A stretch of 64,000 nt of DNA, taken from assembly GCA_039707655.1 (NCBI GenBank), contig CM077676.1, positions 192,382,936 to 192,446,935 on the forward strand, written 5' to 3'. This document shows, piece by piece, positions 33,821-45,910 of this stretch. The stretch's first letter is position 1. Every line of letters begins with the position of its first letter. The notes under the pieces are model-generated. The model ran no database searches. It worked only from the letters and a program-made list of their open reading frames with translations, and was not told where the DNA came from. This DNA is from Elymus sibiricus. Its lineage: Eukaryota; Streptophyta; Magnoliopsida; Poales; Poaceae. The position numbers were made by a program, and so were the translations under genes.

Positions 33821-34449
33821 AGGGTGGCGGTGAAGTCACGTGCTCGTCTCGGCATCCGTCATCGCTACCGCGACGACGTCAGCCTCGACTCGCGTAACCC
33901 TAATTTAGACAGGGTGGCGGTGGTGTCACGTGCTCGTCTCGGCGTCCGTCGTCGCTACCGCGACGACGTCCGCCTCGACACGCGTAACCCTAAGTTAGAC
34001 AGGGTGGCGGTGGTGTCGCGTGCTCGTCTCGGCGTCCGTCGTCGCTACCGCGACGACGTCCGCCTCGACTCGCGTAACCCTAAGATAGACAGGGTGGCGG
34101 TGTTGTCCCGTGCTCGTCTCGGCGTCCGTCGTCGCTACCGCGACGACGTCCGCCTCGACTCGCGTAACCCTAAGTTAGACAGGGTGGCATTGGTGTCACG
34201 TGCTCGTCTCGGCGTCCGTCGTCGCTACCGCGACGACGTCCGCCTCGACTCGCGTAACCCTAAGTTAGACAGGGTGGCGGTGGTGTCACGTGCTCGTCTC
34301 GGCGTCCGTCGTCGCTACCGCGACGACGTCCGCCTCGACTCGCGTAACGCTAAGATAGACAGGGTGGCGGTGGTGTCACGTGCTCGTCTCGGCGTCCGTC
34401 GTCGCTACCGCGACGACGTCCGCCTCGACTCGCTAACCCTAAGTTAAAT
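33821..34449 (+). repeat. HOR unit 15, 629 bp, 7 monomers, the shortest unit
   Basis: Order: m1-m3, y1, y2, m20-like, m24-like. This is the first appearance of y1 (GTTGTCCCGTG near the left end) and y2 (GGCATTGGTG). Its last monomer has the m24 1-base deletion but not the CGGTCG change, so it is a hybrid ending. Confidence 0.95.
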
Positions 34450-35888
34450 AGGGTGGCGGTGAAGTCACGTGCTCGTCTCGGCATCCGTCATCGCTACCGC
34501 GACGACGTCAGCCTCGACTTGTGTAACCCTAATTTAGACAGGGTGGCGGTGGAGTCACGTGCTCGTCTCGGCGTCCGTCGTCGCTACCGCGACGACGTCC
34601 GCCTCGACACGCGTAACCCTAAGTTAGACAGGGTGGCGGTGGTGTCGCGTGCTCGTCTCGGCGTCCGTCGTCGCTACCGCGACGACGTCCGCCTCGACTC
34701 GCGTAACCCTAAGATAGACAGGGTGGCGGTGGTGTCACGTGCTGGTCTCGGTGTCCGTCGTCGCTACCGCGACGACGTCCGCCTCGACTCGCGTAACACT
34801 AAGATAGCCAGGGTGGCAGTGGTGTCACGTGCTCGTCTAGGCGTCTGTCGTCGCTACCGCGACGACGTCCGCCTCGACTCGCGTAACCCTAGGATAAACA
34901 GGGTGGCGGTGGTGTCACGTGCTCGTCTCGGCGTCCGTCGTCGCTACCGCGACGACGTCCGCATCGACTCGCATAACCCTAAGTTAGACAGGGTGGCGGT
35001 GGTGTCACGTGCTCGTCTCGGCGTCCGCCGTCGCTACCGCGACGACGTCCGCCTCGACTCGCCTAACCCTAATATAGACAGGGTGGCAGTGGTGTCACGT
35101 GCTCGTCTCGGCGTCCGTTGTCGCTACCGCGATGACGTCCGCCTTGACTCACGTAAACCTAAGATAGACAGGGTGGCGGTGGTGTCACGTGCTCGTCTCG
35201 GCGTCCGTCGTCGCTACCGCGATGACGTCCGCCTCGACTCGCGTAACGCTAAGATATACAGGGTGGCGGTGGTGTCACGTGCTCGCCTCGGCATCCGTCA
35301 TCGCTACCGCGACGACGTCAGCCTCGAATCGCGTAACCCTAATTTAGACAGGGTTGCGGTGGTGTCACGTGCTCGTCTCGTCGTCCATCGTCGCTACCGC
35401 GACGACGTCCACCTCGACACGCGTAACCCTAAGTTAGACAGGGTGGCGGTGGTGTTGCGTGCTTGTCTCGGCGTCCGTCGTCGCTACCGCGACGACGTCC
35501 GCCTCGACTCGCGTAACCCTAAGATAGACAGGGTGGCGGTGGTGTCACGTGCTCGTCTCGGTGTCCGTCGCCGCTACCGCGACGACGTCCGCCTCGACTC
35601 GCGTAACACTAAGATAGCCAGGGTGGCAGTGGTGTCACGTGCTCGTCTAGGCGTCTGTCGTCGCTACCGCGACGACGTCCGCCTCGACTCGCGTAACCCT
35701 AGGATAAACAGGGTGGCGGTGGTGTCACGTGCTCGTCTCGGCGTCCGTCGTCGCTACCGCGACGACGTCCGCCTCGACTCGCATAACCCTAAGTTAGACA
35801 GGGTGGCGGTGGTGTCACATGCTCGTCTCGGCGTCCGCCGTCGCTACCGCGACGACGTCCGCCTCGACTCGCTAACCCTAAGTTAAAT
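34450..35888 (+). repeat. HOR unit 16, 1,439 bp, 16 monomers
   Basis: Order: m1-m3, m4/m14, m15-m18, m10-m16, m17/m24. It is the first unit with the m4/m14 hybrid, which has the m4 left half (GCTGGTC) and the m14 tail (AACACTAAG) and so lacks the amber codon. It has no 66 bp monomer. Confidence 0.95.
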
Positions 35889-37057
35889 AGGGTGGCGGTG
35901 AAGTCACGTGCTCGTCTCGGCATCCGTCATCGCTACCGCGACGACGTCAGCCTCGACTCGTGTAACCCTAATTTAGACAGGGTGGCGGTGGTGTCACGTG
36001 CTCGTCTCGGCGTCCGTCGTCGCTACCGCGACGACGTCCGCCTCGACACGCGTAACCCTAAGTTAGACAGGGTGGCGGTGGTGTCGCGTGCTCGTCTCGG
36101 CGTCCGTCGTCGCTACCGCGACGACGTCCGCCTCGACTCGCGTAACCATAAGATAGACAGGGTGGCGGTGGTGTCATGTGCTGGTCTCGGTGTCCGTCGT
36201 CGCTACCGCGACGACGTCCGCCTCGACTCGCGTAACACTAAGATAGCCAGGGTGGCAGTGGTGTCACGTGCTCGTCTAGGCGTCTGTCGTCGCTACCGCG
36301 ATGACGTCCGCCTCGACTCGCGTAACCCTAGGATAAACAGGGTGGCGGTGGTGTCACGTGCTCGTCTCGGCGTCCGTCGTCGCTACCGCGACGACGTCCG
36401 CATCGACTCACATAACCCTAAGTTAGACAGGGTGGCGGTGGTGTCACGAGCTCGTCTCGGCGTCCGCCGTCGCTACCGCGACGACGTCCGCCTCGACTCG
36501 CCTAACCCTAAGATAGACAGGGTGGCAGTGGTGTCACGTGCTCGTCTCGGCGTCCGTTGTCGCTACCGCGATGACGTCCGCATCGACTCGCGTAACCCTA
36601 AGATGGACAGGGTGGCAGTGGTGTCACGTGCTCGTCTCGGCGTCCGTCGTCGCTACCGCGACGACGTCTGCCTTGACTCGCGTAACCCTAAGATAAACAG
36701 GGTGGCGGTGTTGTCCCGTGCTCGTCTCGGCGTCCGTCGTCGCTACCGCGACGACGTCCGCCTCGACTCGCGTAACCCTAAGTTAGACAGGGTGGCATTG
36801 GTGTCACGTGCTCGTCTCGGCGTCCGTCGTCGCTACCGCGACGACGTCCGCCTCGACTCGCGTAACCCTAAGTTAGACAGGGTGGCGGTGGTGTCACGTG
36901 CTCGTCTCGGCGTCCGTCGTCGCTACCGCGACGACGTCCGCCTCGACTCGCGTAACGCTAAGATAGACAGGGTGGCCGTGGTGTCACGTGCTCGTCTCGG
37001 CGTCCGTCGTCGCTACCGCGACGACGTCCGCCTCGACTCGCTAACCCTAAGTTAAAT
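35889..37057 (+). repeat. HOR unit 17, 1,169 bp, 13-mer with z and y monomers
   Basis: Order: m1-m3, m4/m14, m15-m17, z1, z2, y1, y2, m20-like, m24-like. z1 has CCGCATCGAC and AAGATGGAC; z2 has GTCTGCCTTGAC and AAGATAAAC. The same 13-mer recurs at 51,213-52,381 and 53,527-54,695, sharing private bases such as AACCATAAG in m3, CATGTGCTGG in m4/m14 and CACGAGCTCG in m17. Confidence 0.95.
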
Positions 37058-39102
37058 AGGGTGGCGGTGAAGTCACGTGCTCGTCTCGGCATCCGTCTTC
37101 GCTACCGCGACGACGTCAGCCTCGACTCGTGTAACCCTAATTTAGACAGGGTGGCGGTGGTGTCACGTGCTCGTCTCGGCGTCCGTCGTCGCTACCGCGA
37201 CGACGTCCGCCTCGACACGCGTAACCCTAAGTTAGACAGGGTGGCGGTGGTGTCGCGTGCTCGTCTCGGCGTCCGTCGTCGCTACCGCGACGACGTCCGC
37301 CTCGACTCGCGTAACCCTAAGATAGACAGGGTGGCGGTGGTGTCACGTGCTGGTCTCGGTGTCCGTCGTCGCTACCGCGACGACGTCCGCCTCGACTCGC
37401 GTAACACTAAGATAGCCAGGGTGGCAGTGGTGTCACGTGCTCGTCTAGGCGTCTGTCGTCGCTACCGCGACGACGTCCGCCTCGACTCGCGTAACCCTAG
37501 GATAAACAGGGTGGCGGTGGTGTCACGTGCTCGTCTCGGCGTCCGTCGTCGCTACCGCGACGACGTCCGCATCGACTCGCATAACCCTAAGTTAGACAGG
37601 GTGGCGGTGGTGTCACGTGCTCGTCTCGGCGTCCGCCGTCGCTACCGCGACGACGTCCGCCTCGACTCGCCTAACCCTAAGATAGACAGGGTGGCAGTGG
37701 TGTCACGTGCTCGTCTCGGCGTCCGTTGTCGCTACCGCGATGACGTCCGCCTTGACTCACGTAAACCTAAGATAGACAGGGTGGCGGTGGTGTCACGTGC
37801 TCGTCTCGGCGTCCGTCGTCGCTACCGCGATGACGTCCGCCTCGACTCGCGTAACGCTAAGATATACAGGGTGGCGGTGGTGTCACGTGCTCGCCTCGGC
37901 ATCCGTCATCGCTACCGCGACGACGTCAGCCTCGAATCGCGTAACCCTAATTTAGACAGGGTGGCGGTGGTGTCACGTGCTCGTCTCGTCGTCCATCGTC
38001 GCTACCGCGACGACGTCCGCCTCGACACGCGTAACCCTAAGTTAGACAGGGTGGCGGTGGTGTTGCGTGCTTGTCTCGGCGTCCGTCGTCGCTACCGCGA
38101 CGACGTCCGCCTCGACTCGCGTAACCCTAAGATAGACAGGGTGGCGGTGGTGTCACGTGCTCGTCTCGGTGTCCGTCGTCGCTACCGCGACGACGTCCGC
38201 CTCGACTCGCGTAACACTAAGATAGCCAGGGTGGCAGTGGTGTCACGTGCTCGTCTAGGCGTCTGTCGTCGCTACCGCGACGACGTCCGCCTCGACTCGC
38301 GTAACCCTAGGATAAACAGGGTGGCGGTGGTGTCACGTGCTCGTCTCGGCGTCCGTCGTCGCTACCGCGACGACGTCCGCCTCGACTCGCATAACCCTAA
38401 GTTAGACAGGGTGGCGGTGGTGTCACATGCTCGTCTCGGTGTCCGCCGTCGCTACCGCGACGACGTCCGCCTCGACTCGCCTAACCCTAAGATAGACAGG
38501 GTGGCAGTGGTGTCACGTGCTCGTCTCGGCGTCCGTCGTCGCTACCGCGACGACGTCCGCCTTGACTCGCGTAAACCTAAGATAGACAGGGTGGCGGTGT
38601 TGTCACGTGCTCGTCTCGGCGTCCGTCGTCGCTACCGCGACGACGTCCGCCTCGACTCGCTCAACCCTAAGTTATACAGGGTAGCGGTGGTGTCACGTGC
38701 TCGTCTCGGCGTCCGTCGTCGCTACCGCGACGACGTCCGCCTCGACTCGCGTAACGCTAAGATAGACAGGGTGGCGGTGGTGTCACGTGCTCGTCTCGGC
38801 GTCCGTCGTCGCTACCGCGACGACGTTCGCCTCGACTCGCGTAACGCTAAGATAGATAGGGTGGCGGTGGTGTCACGTGCTCATCTCGGCGTCCGTCGTC
38901 GCTACCGCAAAGACGTCCGCCTCGACTCGCGTAACCCTAAGTTAGACTGGGTGGCAGTGGTGTCACGTGCTCGTTTCGACGTCTGCCTCGACTCGCGTAA
39001 CCCTAAGTTAGACAGGGTGGCGGTGGTGTCACGTGCTCGTCTCGGCGTCGGTCGTCGCTACCGCGACGACGTCCGCCTCGACTCGCTAACCCTAAGTTAA
39101 AT
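37058..39102 (+). repeat. HOR unit 18, 2,045 bp, 23 monomers
   Basis: Order: m1-m3, m4/m14, m15-m18, m10-m24. Its right 1,595 bp (37,508-39,102, from m16) is repeated with the same monomer order and private variants at 44,316-45,910 and 47,597-49,191. Confidence 0.95.
37508..39102 (+). repeat. 1,595-bp m16-to-m24 block, copy 1 of 3
   Basis: Order: m16-m18, m10-m24. Shared variants are CGCATCGACTC in m16, GTTGTCGC in m18, CTCGAATCG in m11, CTCGTCGTCC in m12 and GTGTTGCG in m13. Confidence 0.9.
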
Positions 39103-42100
39103 AGGGTGGCGGTGAAGTCACGTGCTCGTCTCGGCATCCGTCATCGCTTCCGCGACGACGTCAGCCTCGACTCGCGTAACCCTAATTTAGACAGGGTGGC
39201 GGTGGTGTCACGTGCTCGTCTCGGCGTCCGTCGTCGCTACCGCGACGACGTCCGCCTCGACACGCGTAACCCTAAGTTAGACAGGGTGGCGGTGGTGTCG
39301 CGTGCTCGTCTCGGCGTCCGTCGTCGCTACCGCGACGACGTCCGCCTCGACTCGCGTAACACTAAGATAGCCAGGGTGGCAGTGGTGTCACGTGCTCGTC
39401 TAGGCGTCTGTCGTCGCTACCGCGACGACGTCCGCCTCGACTCGCGTAACCCTAGGATAAACAGGGTGGCGGTGGTGTCACGTGCTCGTCTCGGCGTCCG
39501 TCGTCGCTACCGCGACGACGTCCGCCTCGACTCGCATAACCCTAAGTTAGACAGGGTGGCGGTGGTGTCACGTGCTCGTCTCGGCGTCCGTCGTCGCTAC
39601 CGCGACGACGTCCGCCTCGACACGCGTAACCCTAAGTTAGACAGGGTGGCGGTGGTGTCGCGTGCTCGTCTCGGCGTCCGTCGTCGCTACCGCGACGACG
39701 TCCGCCTCGACTCGCGTAACCCTAAGATAGACAGGGTGGCGGTGGTGTCACGTGCTGGTCTCGGTGTCCGTCGTCGCTACCGCGACGACGTCCGCCTCGA
39801 CTAGCGTAACCCTAGGATAAACAGGGTTTCGGTGGTGTCACGTGCTCGTCTCGGCGTCCGTCGTCGCTACCGCGATGACGTCCGCCTCGACTTGCGTAAC
39901 CCTAAGTTAGACAGGGTGGCAGTGGTGTCACGTGCTCGTCTCGGCATCCGTCGTCGCTACCGCGACGACGTCTGCCTCGACTCGCGTAACCCTAAGTTAG
40001 CCAGGGTGGCAGTGTTGTCACGTGCTCGTCTCGGCGTCCGTCGTCGCTACCGCGACGACGTCCGCCTCGACTCGCGTAACCCTAAGATAGACAGGGTGGC
40101 AGTGGTGTCACGTGCTCGTCTCGGCGTCCGTCGTCGCTACCGCAAAGACGTCCGCCTCGACTCGCGTAACCCTAAGTTAGACAGGGTGGCAGTGATGTCA
40201 CGTGCTCGTTTCGACGTCTGCCTCGACTCGCGTAACCCTAAGTTAGACAGGGTGGCGGTGGTGTCACGTGCTCGTCTCGGCGTCCGTCGTCGCTACCGCG
40301 ATGACGTCCGCCTCGACTCGCGTAACGCTAAGATATACAGGGTGGCGGTGGTGTCACGTGCTCGCCTCGGCATCCGTCATCGCTACCGCGACGACGTCAG
40401 CCTCGACTCGCGTAACCCTGATTTAGCCAGGGTGGCAGTGTTGTCACGTGCTCGTCTAGGCGTCTGTCGTCGCTACCGCGACGACGTCCGCCTCGACTCG
40501 CGTAACCCTAGGATAAACAGGGTGGCGGTGGTGTCACGTGCTCGTCTCGGCGTCCGTCGTCGCTACCGCGACGACGTCCGCCTCGACTCGCATAACCCTA
40601 AGTTAGACAGGGTGGCGGTGGTGTCACGTGCTCGTCTCGGCGTCCGTCGTCGCTACCGCGACGACGTCCGCCTCGACACGCGTAACCCTAAGTTAGACAG
40701 GGTGGCGGTGGTGTCGCGTGCTCGTCTCGGCGTCCGTCGTCGCTACCGCGACGACGTCCGCCTCGACTCGCGTAACCCTAAGATAGACAGGGTGGCGGTG
40801 GTGTCACGTGCTGGTCTCGGTGTCCGTCGTCGCTACCGCGACGACGTCCGCCTCGACTAGCGTAACCCTAGGATAAACAGGGTTTCGGTGGTGTCACGTG
40901 CTCGTCTCGGCGTCCGTCGTCGCTACCGCGATGACGTCCGCCTCGACTTGCGTAACCCTAAGTTAGACAGGGTGGCAGTGGTGTCACGTGCTCGTCTCGG
41001 CATCCGTCGTCGCTACCGCGACGACGTCTGCCTCGACTCGCGTAACCCTAAGTTAGCCAGGGTGGCAGTGTTGTCACGTGCTCGTCTCGGCGTCCGTCGT
41101 CGCTACCGCGACGACGTCCGCCTCGACTCGCGTAACCCTAAGATAGACAGGGTGGCAGTGGTGTCACGTGCTCGTCTCGGCGTCCGGCGTCGCTACCGCA
41201 AAGACGTCCGCCTCGACTCGCGTAACCCTAAGTTAGACAGGGTGGCAGTGGTGTCACGTGCTCGTTTCGACGTCTGCCTCGACTCGCGTAACCCTAAGTT
41301 AGACAGGGTGGCGGTGGTGTCACGTGCTCGTCTCGGCGTCCGTCGTCGCTACCGCGATGACGTCCGCCTCGACTCGCGTAACGCTAAGATATACAGGGTG
41401 GCGGTGGTGTCACGTGCTCGCCTCGGCATCCGTCATCGCTACCGCGACGACGTCAGCCTCGACTCGCGTAACCCTGATTTAGACAGGGTGGCGGTGGTGT
41501 CACGTGCTCGTCTCGGCGTCCGTCGTCGCTACCGCGACGACGTCCGCCTCGACACGCGTAACCCTAAGTTAGACAGGGTGGCGGTGGTGTCGCGTGCTTG
41601 TCTCGGCGTCCGTCGTCGCTACCGCGACGACGTCCGCCTCGACTCGCGTAACCCTAAGATAGACGGGGTGGCGGTGGTGTCACGTGCTCGTCTCGGTGTC
41701 CGTCGTCGCTACCGCGACGACGTCCGCCTCGACTCGCGTAACACTAAGATAGCCAGGGTGGCAGTGGTGTCACGTGCTCGTCTAGGCGTCTGTCGTCGCT
41801 ACCGCGACGACGTCCGCCTCGACTCGCGTAACCCTAGGATAAACAGGGTGGCGGTGGTGTCACGTGCTCGTCTCGGCGTCCGTCGTCGCTACCGCGACGA
41901 CGTCCGCCTCGACTCGCATAACCCTAAGTTAGACAGGGTGGCGGTGGTGTCACGTGCTCGTCTCGGCGTCCGTCGTCGCTACCGCGACGACGTCCGCCTC
42001 GACACGCGTAACCCTAAGTTAGACAGGGTGGCGGTGGTGTCGCGTGCTCGTCTCGGCGTCCGTCGTCGCTACCGCGACGACGTCCGCCTCGACTCGCGTA

Positions 42101-43865
42101 ACCCTAAGATAGACAGGGTGGCGGTGGTGTCACGTGCTGGTCTCGGTGTCCGTCGTCGCTACCGCGACGACGTCCGCCTCGACTAGCGTAACCCTAGGAT
42201 AAACAGGGTTTCGGTGGTGTCACGTGCTCGTCTCGGCGTCCGTCGTCGCTACCGCGATGACGTCCGCCTCGACTTGCGTAACCCTAAGTTAGACAGGGTG
42301 GCAGTGGTGTCACGTGCTCGTCTCGGCATCCGTCGTCGCTACCGCGACGACGTCTGCCTCGACTCGCGTAACCCTAAGTTAGCCAGGGTGGCAGTGTTGT
42401 CACGTGCTCGTCTCGGCGTCCGTCGTCGCTACCGCGACGACGTCCGCCTCGACTCGCGTAACCCTAAGATAGACAGGGTGGCAGTGGTGTCACGTGCTCG
42501 TCTCGGCGTCCGTCGTCGCTACCGCAAAGACGTCCGCCTCGACTCGCGTAACCCTAAGTTAGACAGGGTGGCAGTGGTGTCACGTGCTCGTTTCGACGTC
42601 TGCCTCGACTCGCGTAACACTAAGTTAGACAGGGTGGCGGTGGTGTCACGTGCTCGTCTCGGCGTCCGTCGTCGCTACCGCGATGACGTCCGCCTCGACT
42701 CGCGTAACGCTAAGATATACAGGGTGGCGGTGGTGTCACGTGCTCGCCTCGGCATCCGTCATCGCTACCGCGACGACGTCAGCCTCGACTCGCGTAACCC
42801 TGATTTAGACAGGGTGGCGGTGGTGTCACGTGCTCGTCTCGGCGTCCGTCGTCGCTACCGCGACGACGTCCGCCTCGACACGCGTAACCCTAAGTTAGAC
42901 AGGGTGGCGGTGGTGTCGCGTGCTTGTCTCGGCGTCCGTCGTCGCTACCGCGACGACGTCCGCCTCGACTCGCGTAACCCTAAGATAGACGGGGTGGCGG
43001 TGGTGTCACGTGCTCGTCTCGGTGTCCGTCGTCGCTACCGCGACGACGTCCGCCTCGACTCGCGTAACACTAAGATAGCCAGGGTGGCAGTGGTGTCACG
43101 TGCTCGTCTAGGCGTCTGTCGTCGCTACCGCGACGACGTCCGCCTCGACTCGCGTAACCCTAGGATAAACAGGGTGGCGGTGGTGTCACGTGCTCGTCTC
43201 GGCGTCCGTCGTCGCTACCGCGACGACGTCCGCCTCGACTCGCATAACCCTAAGTTAGACAGGGTGGCGGTGGTGTCACGTGCTCGTCTCGGCGTCCGCC
43301 GTCGCTACCGCGACGACGTCCGCCTCGACTCGCCTAACCCTAAGATAGACAGGGTGGCAGTGGTGTCACGTGCTCGTCACGGCGTCCGTCGTCGCTACCG
43401 CGACGACGTCCGCCTCGACTCGCTTAACCCTAAGTTAGACAGGGTAGCGGTGGTGTCACGTGCTCGTCTCGGCGTCCGTCGTCGCTACCGCGACGACGTC
43501 CGCCTCGACTCGCGTAACGCTAAGATAGACAGGGTGGCGGTGGTGTCACGTGCTCGTCTCGGCGTCCGTCGTCGCTACCGCGACGACGTTCGCCTCGACT
43601 CGCGTAACGCTAAGATAGATAGGGTGGCGGTGGTGTCACGTGCTCATCTCGGCGTCCGTCGTCGCTACCGCAAAGACGTCCGCCTCGACTCGCGTAACCC
43701 TAAGTTAGACAGGGTGGCAGTGGTGTCACGTGCTCGTTTCGACGTCTGCCTCGACTCGCGTAACCCTAAGTTAGACAGGGTGGTGGTGGTGTCACGTGCT
43801 CGTCTCGGCGTCGGTCGTCGCTACCGCGACGACGTCCGCCTCGACTCGCTAACCCTAAGTTAAAT
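39103..43865 (+). repeat. HOR unit 19, 4,763 bp, 54 monomers, three m5-led cassettes
   Basis: Order: m1-m2, m3/m14, m15-m16, m2-m4; then m5-m10, m11/m6, m7/m15, m16, m2-m4 (39,823-40,878); then m5-m11, m2, m13-m16, m2-m4 (40,879-42,204); then m5-m11, m2, m13-m17, m18/m19, m20-m24 (42,205-43,865). There is no m24 between the cassettes, so this is the longest stretch without the frameshift marker. The m11 copies share CCTGATTTAG, showing that the cassettes came from one another. Confidence 0.95.
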
Positions 43866-45910
43866 AGGGTGGCGGTGAAGTCACGTGCTCGTCTCGGCAT
43901 CCGTCATCGCTACCGCGACGACGTCAGCCTCGACTCGTGTAACCCTAATTTAGACAGGGTGGCGGTGGTGTCACGTGCTCGTCTCGGCGTCCGTCGTCGC
44001 TACCGCGACGACGTCCGCCTCGACACGCGTTACCCTAAGTTAGACAGGGTGGCGGTGGTGTCGCGTGCTCGTCTCGGCGTCCGTCGTCGCTACCGCGACG
44101 ACGTCCGCCTCGACTCGCGTAACCATAAGATAGACAGGGTGGCGGTGGTGTCATGTGCTGGTCTCGGTGTCCGTCGTCGCTACCGCGACGACGTCCGCCT
44201 CGACTCGCGTAACACTAAGATAGCCAGGGTGGCAGTGGTGTCACGTGCTCGTCTAGGCGTCTGTCGTCGCTACCGCGACGACGTCCGCCTCGACTCGCGT
44301 AACCCTAGGATAAACAGGGTGGCGGTGGTGTCACGTGCTCGTCTCGGCGTCCGTCGTCGCTACCGCGACGACGTCCGCATCGACTCGCATAACCCTAAGT
44401 TAGACAGGGTGGCGGTGGTGTCACGAGCTCGTCTCGGCGTCCGCCGTCGCTACCGCGACGACGTCCGCCTCGACTCGCCTAACCCTAAGATAGACAGGGT
44501 GGCAGTGGTGTCACGTGCTCGTCTCGGCGTCCGTTGTCGCTACCGCGATGACGTCCGCCTTGACTCACGTAAACCTAAGATAGACAGGGTGGCGGTGGTG
44601 TCACGTGCTCGTCTCGGCGTCCGTCGTCGCTACCGCGATGACGTCCGCCTCGACTCGCGTAACGCTAAGATATACAGGGTGGCGGTGGTGTCACGTGCTC
44701 GCCTCGGCATCCGTCATCGCTACCGCGACGACGTCAGCCTCGAATCGCGTAACCCTAATTTAGACAGGGTGGCGGTGGTGTCACGTGCTCGTCTCGTCGT
44801 CCATCGTCGCTACCGCGACGACGTCCGCCTCGACACGCGTAACCCTAAGTTAGACAGGGTGGCGGTGGTGTTGCGTGCTTGTCTCGGCGTCCGTCGTCGC
44901 TACCGCGACGACGTCCGCCTCGACTCGCGTAACCCTAAGATAGACAGGGTGGCGGTGGTGTCACGTGCTCGTCTCGGTGTCCGTCGTCGCTACCGCGACG
45001 ACGTCCGCCTCGACTCGCGTAACACTAAGATAGCCAGGGTGGCCGTGGTGTCACGTGCTCGTCTAGGCGTCTGTCGTCGCTACCGCGACGACGTCCGCCT
45101 CGACTCGCGTAACCCTAGGATAAACAGGGTGGCGGTGGTGTCACGTGCTCGTCTCGGCGTCCGTCGTCGCTACCGCGACGACGTCCGCCTCGACTCGCAT
45201 AACCCTAAGTTAGACAGGGTGGCGGTGGTGTCACATGCTCGTCTCGGCGTCCGCCGTCGCTACCGCGACGACGTCCGCCTCGACTCGCCTAACCCTAAGA
45301 TAGACAGGGTGGCAGTGGTGTCACGTGCTCGTCTCGGCGTCCGTCGTCGCTACCGCGACGACGTCCGCCTTGACTCGCGTAAACCTAAGATAGACAGGGT
45401 GGCGGTGTTGTCACGTGCTCGTCTCGGCGTCCGTCGTCGCTACCGCGACGACGTCCGCCTCGACTCGCTCAACCCTAAGTTATACAGGGTAGCGGTGGTG
45501 TCACGTGCTCGTCTCGGCGTCCGTCGTCGCTACCGCGACGACGTCCGCCTCGACTCGCGTAACGCTAAGATAGACAGGGTGGCGGTGGTGTCACGTGCTC
45601 GTCTCGGCGTCCGTCGTCGCTACCGCGACGACGTTCGCCTCGACTCGCGTAACGCTAAGATAGATAGGGTGGCGGTGGTGTCACGTGCTCATCTCGGCGT
45701 CCGTCGTCGCTACCGCAAAGACGTCCGCCTCGACTCGCGTAACCCTAAGTTAGACAGGGTGGCAGTGGTGTCACGTGCTCGTTTCGACGTCTGCCTCGAC
45801 TCGCGTAACCCTAAGTTAGACAGGGTGGCGGTGGTGTCACGTGCTCGTCTCGGCGTCGGTCGTCGCTACCGCGACGACGTCCGCCTCGACTCGCTAACCC
45901 TAAGTTAAAT
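43866..45910 (+). repeat. HOR unit 20, 2,045 bp, copy of the unit 18 layout
   Basis: Same 23-monomer order as unit 18, 6,808 bp further right. Its left part carries the AACCATAAG, CATGTGCTGG and CACGAGCTCG states of unit 17, so it joins a unit-17-like head to a unit-18-like tail. Confidence 0.95.
44316..45910 (+). repeat. 1,595-bp m16-to-m24 block, copy 2 of 3
   Basis: Same order and variants as 37,508-39,102, and 3,281 bp before copy 3. One private base is GGCCGTGG in m15. Confidence 0.9.
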
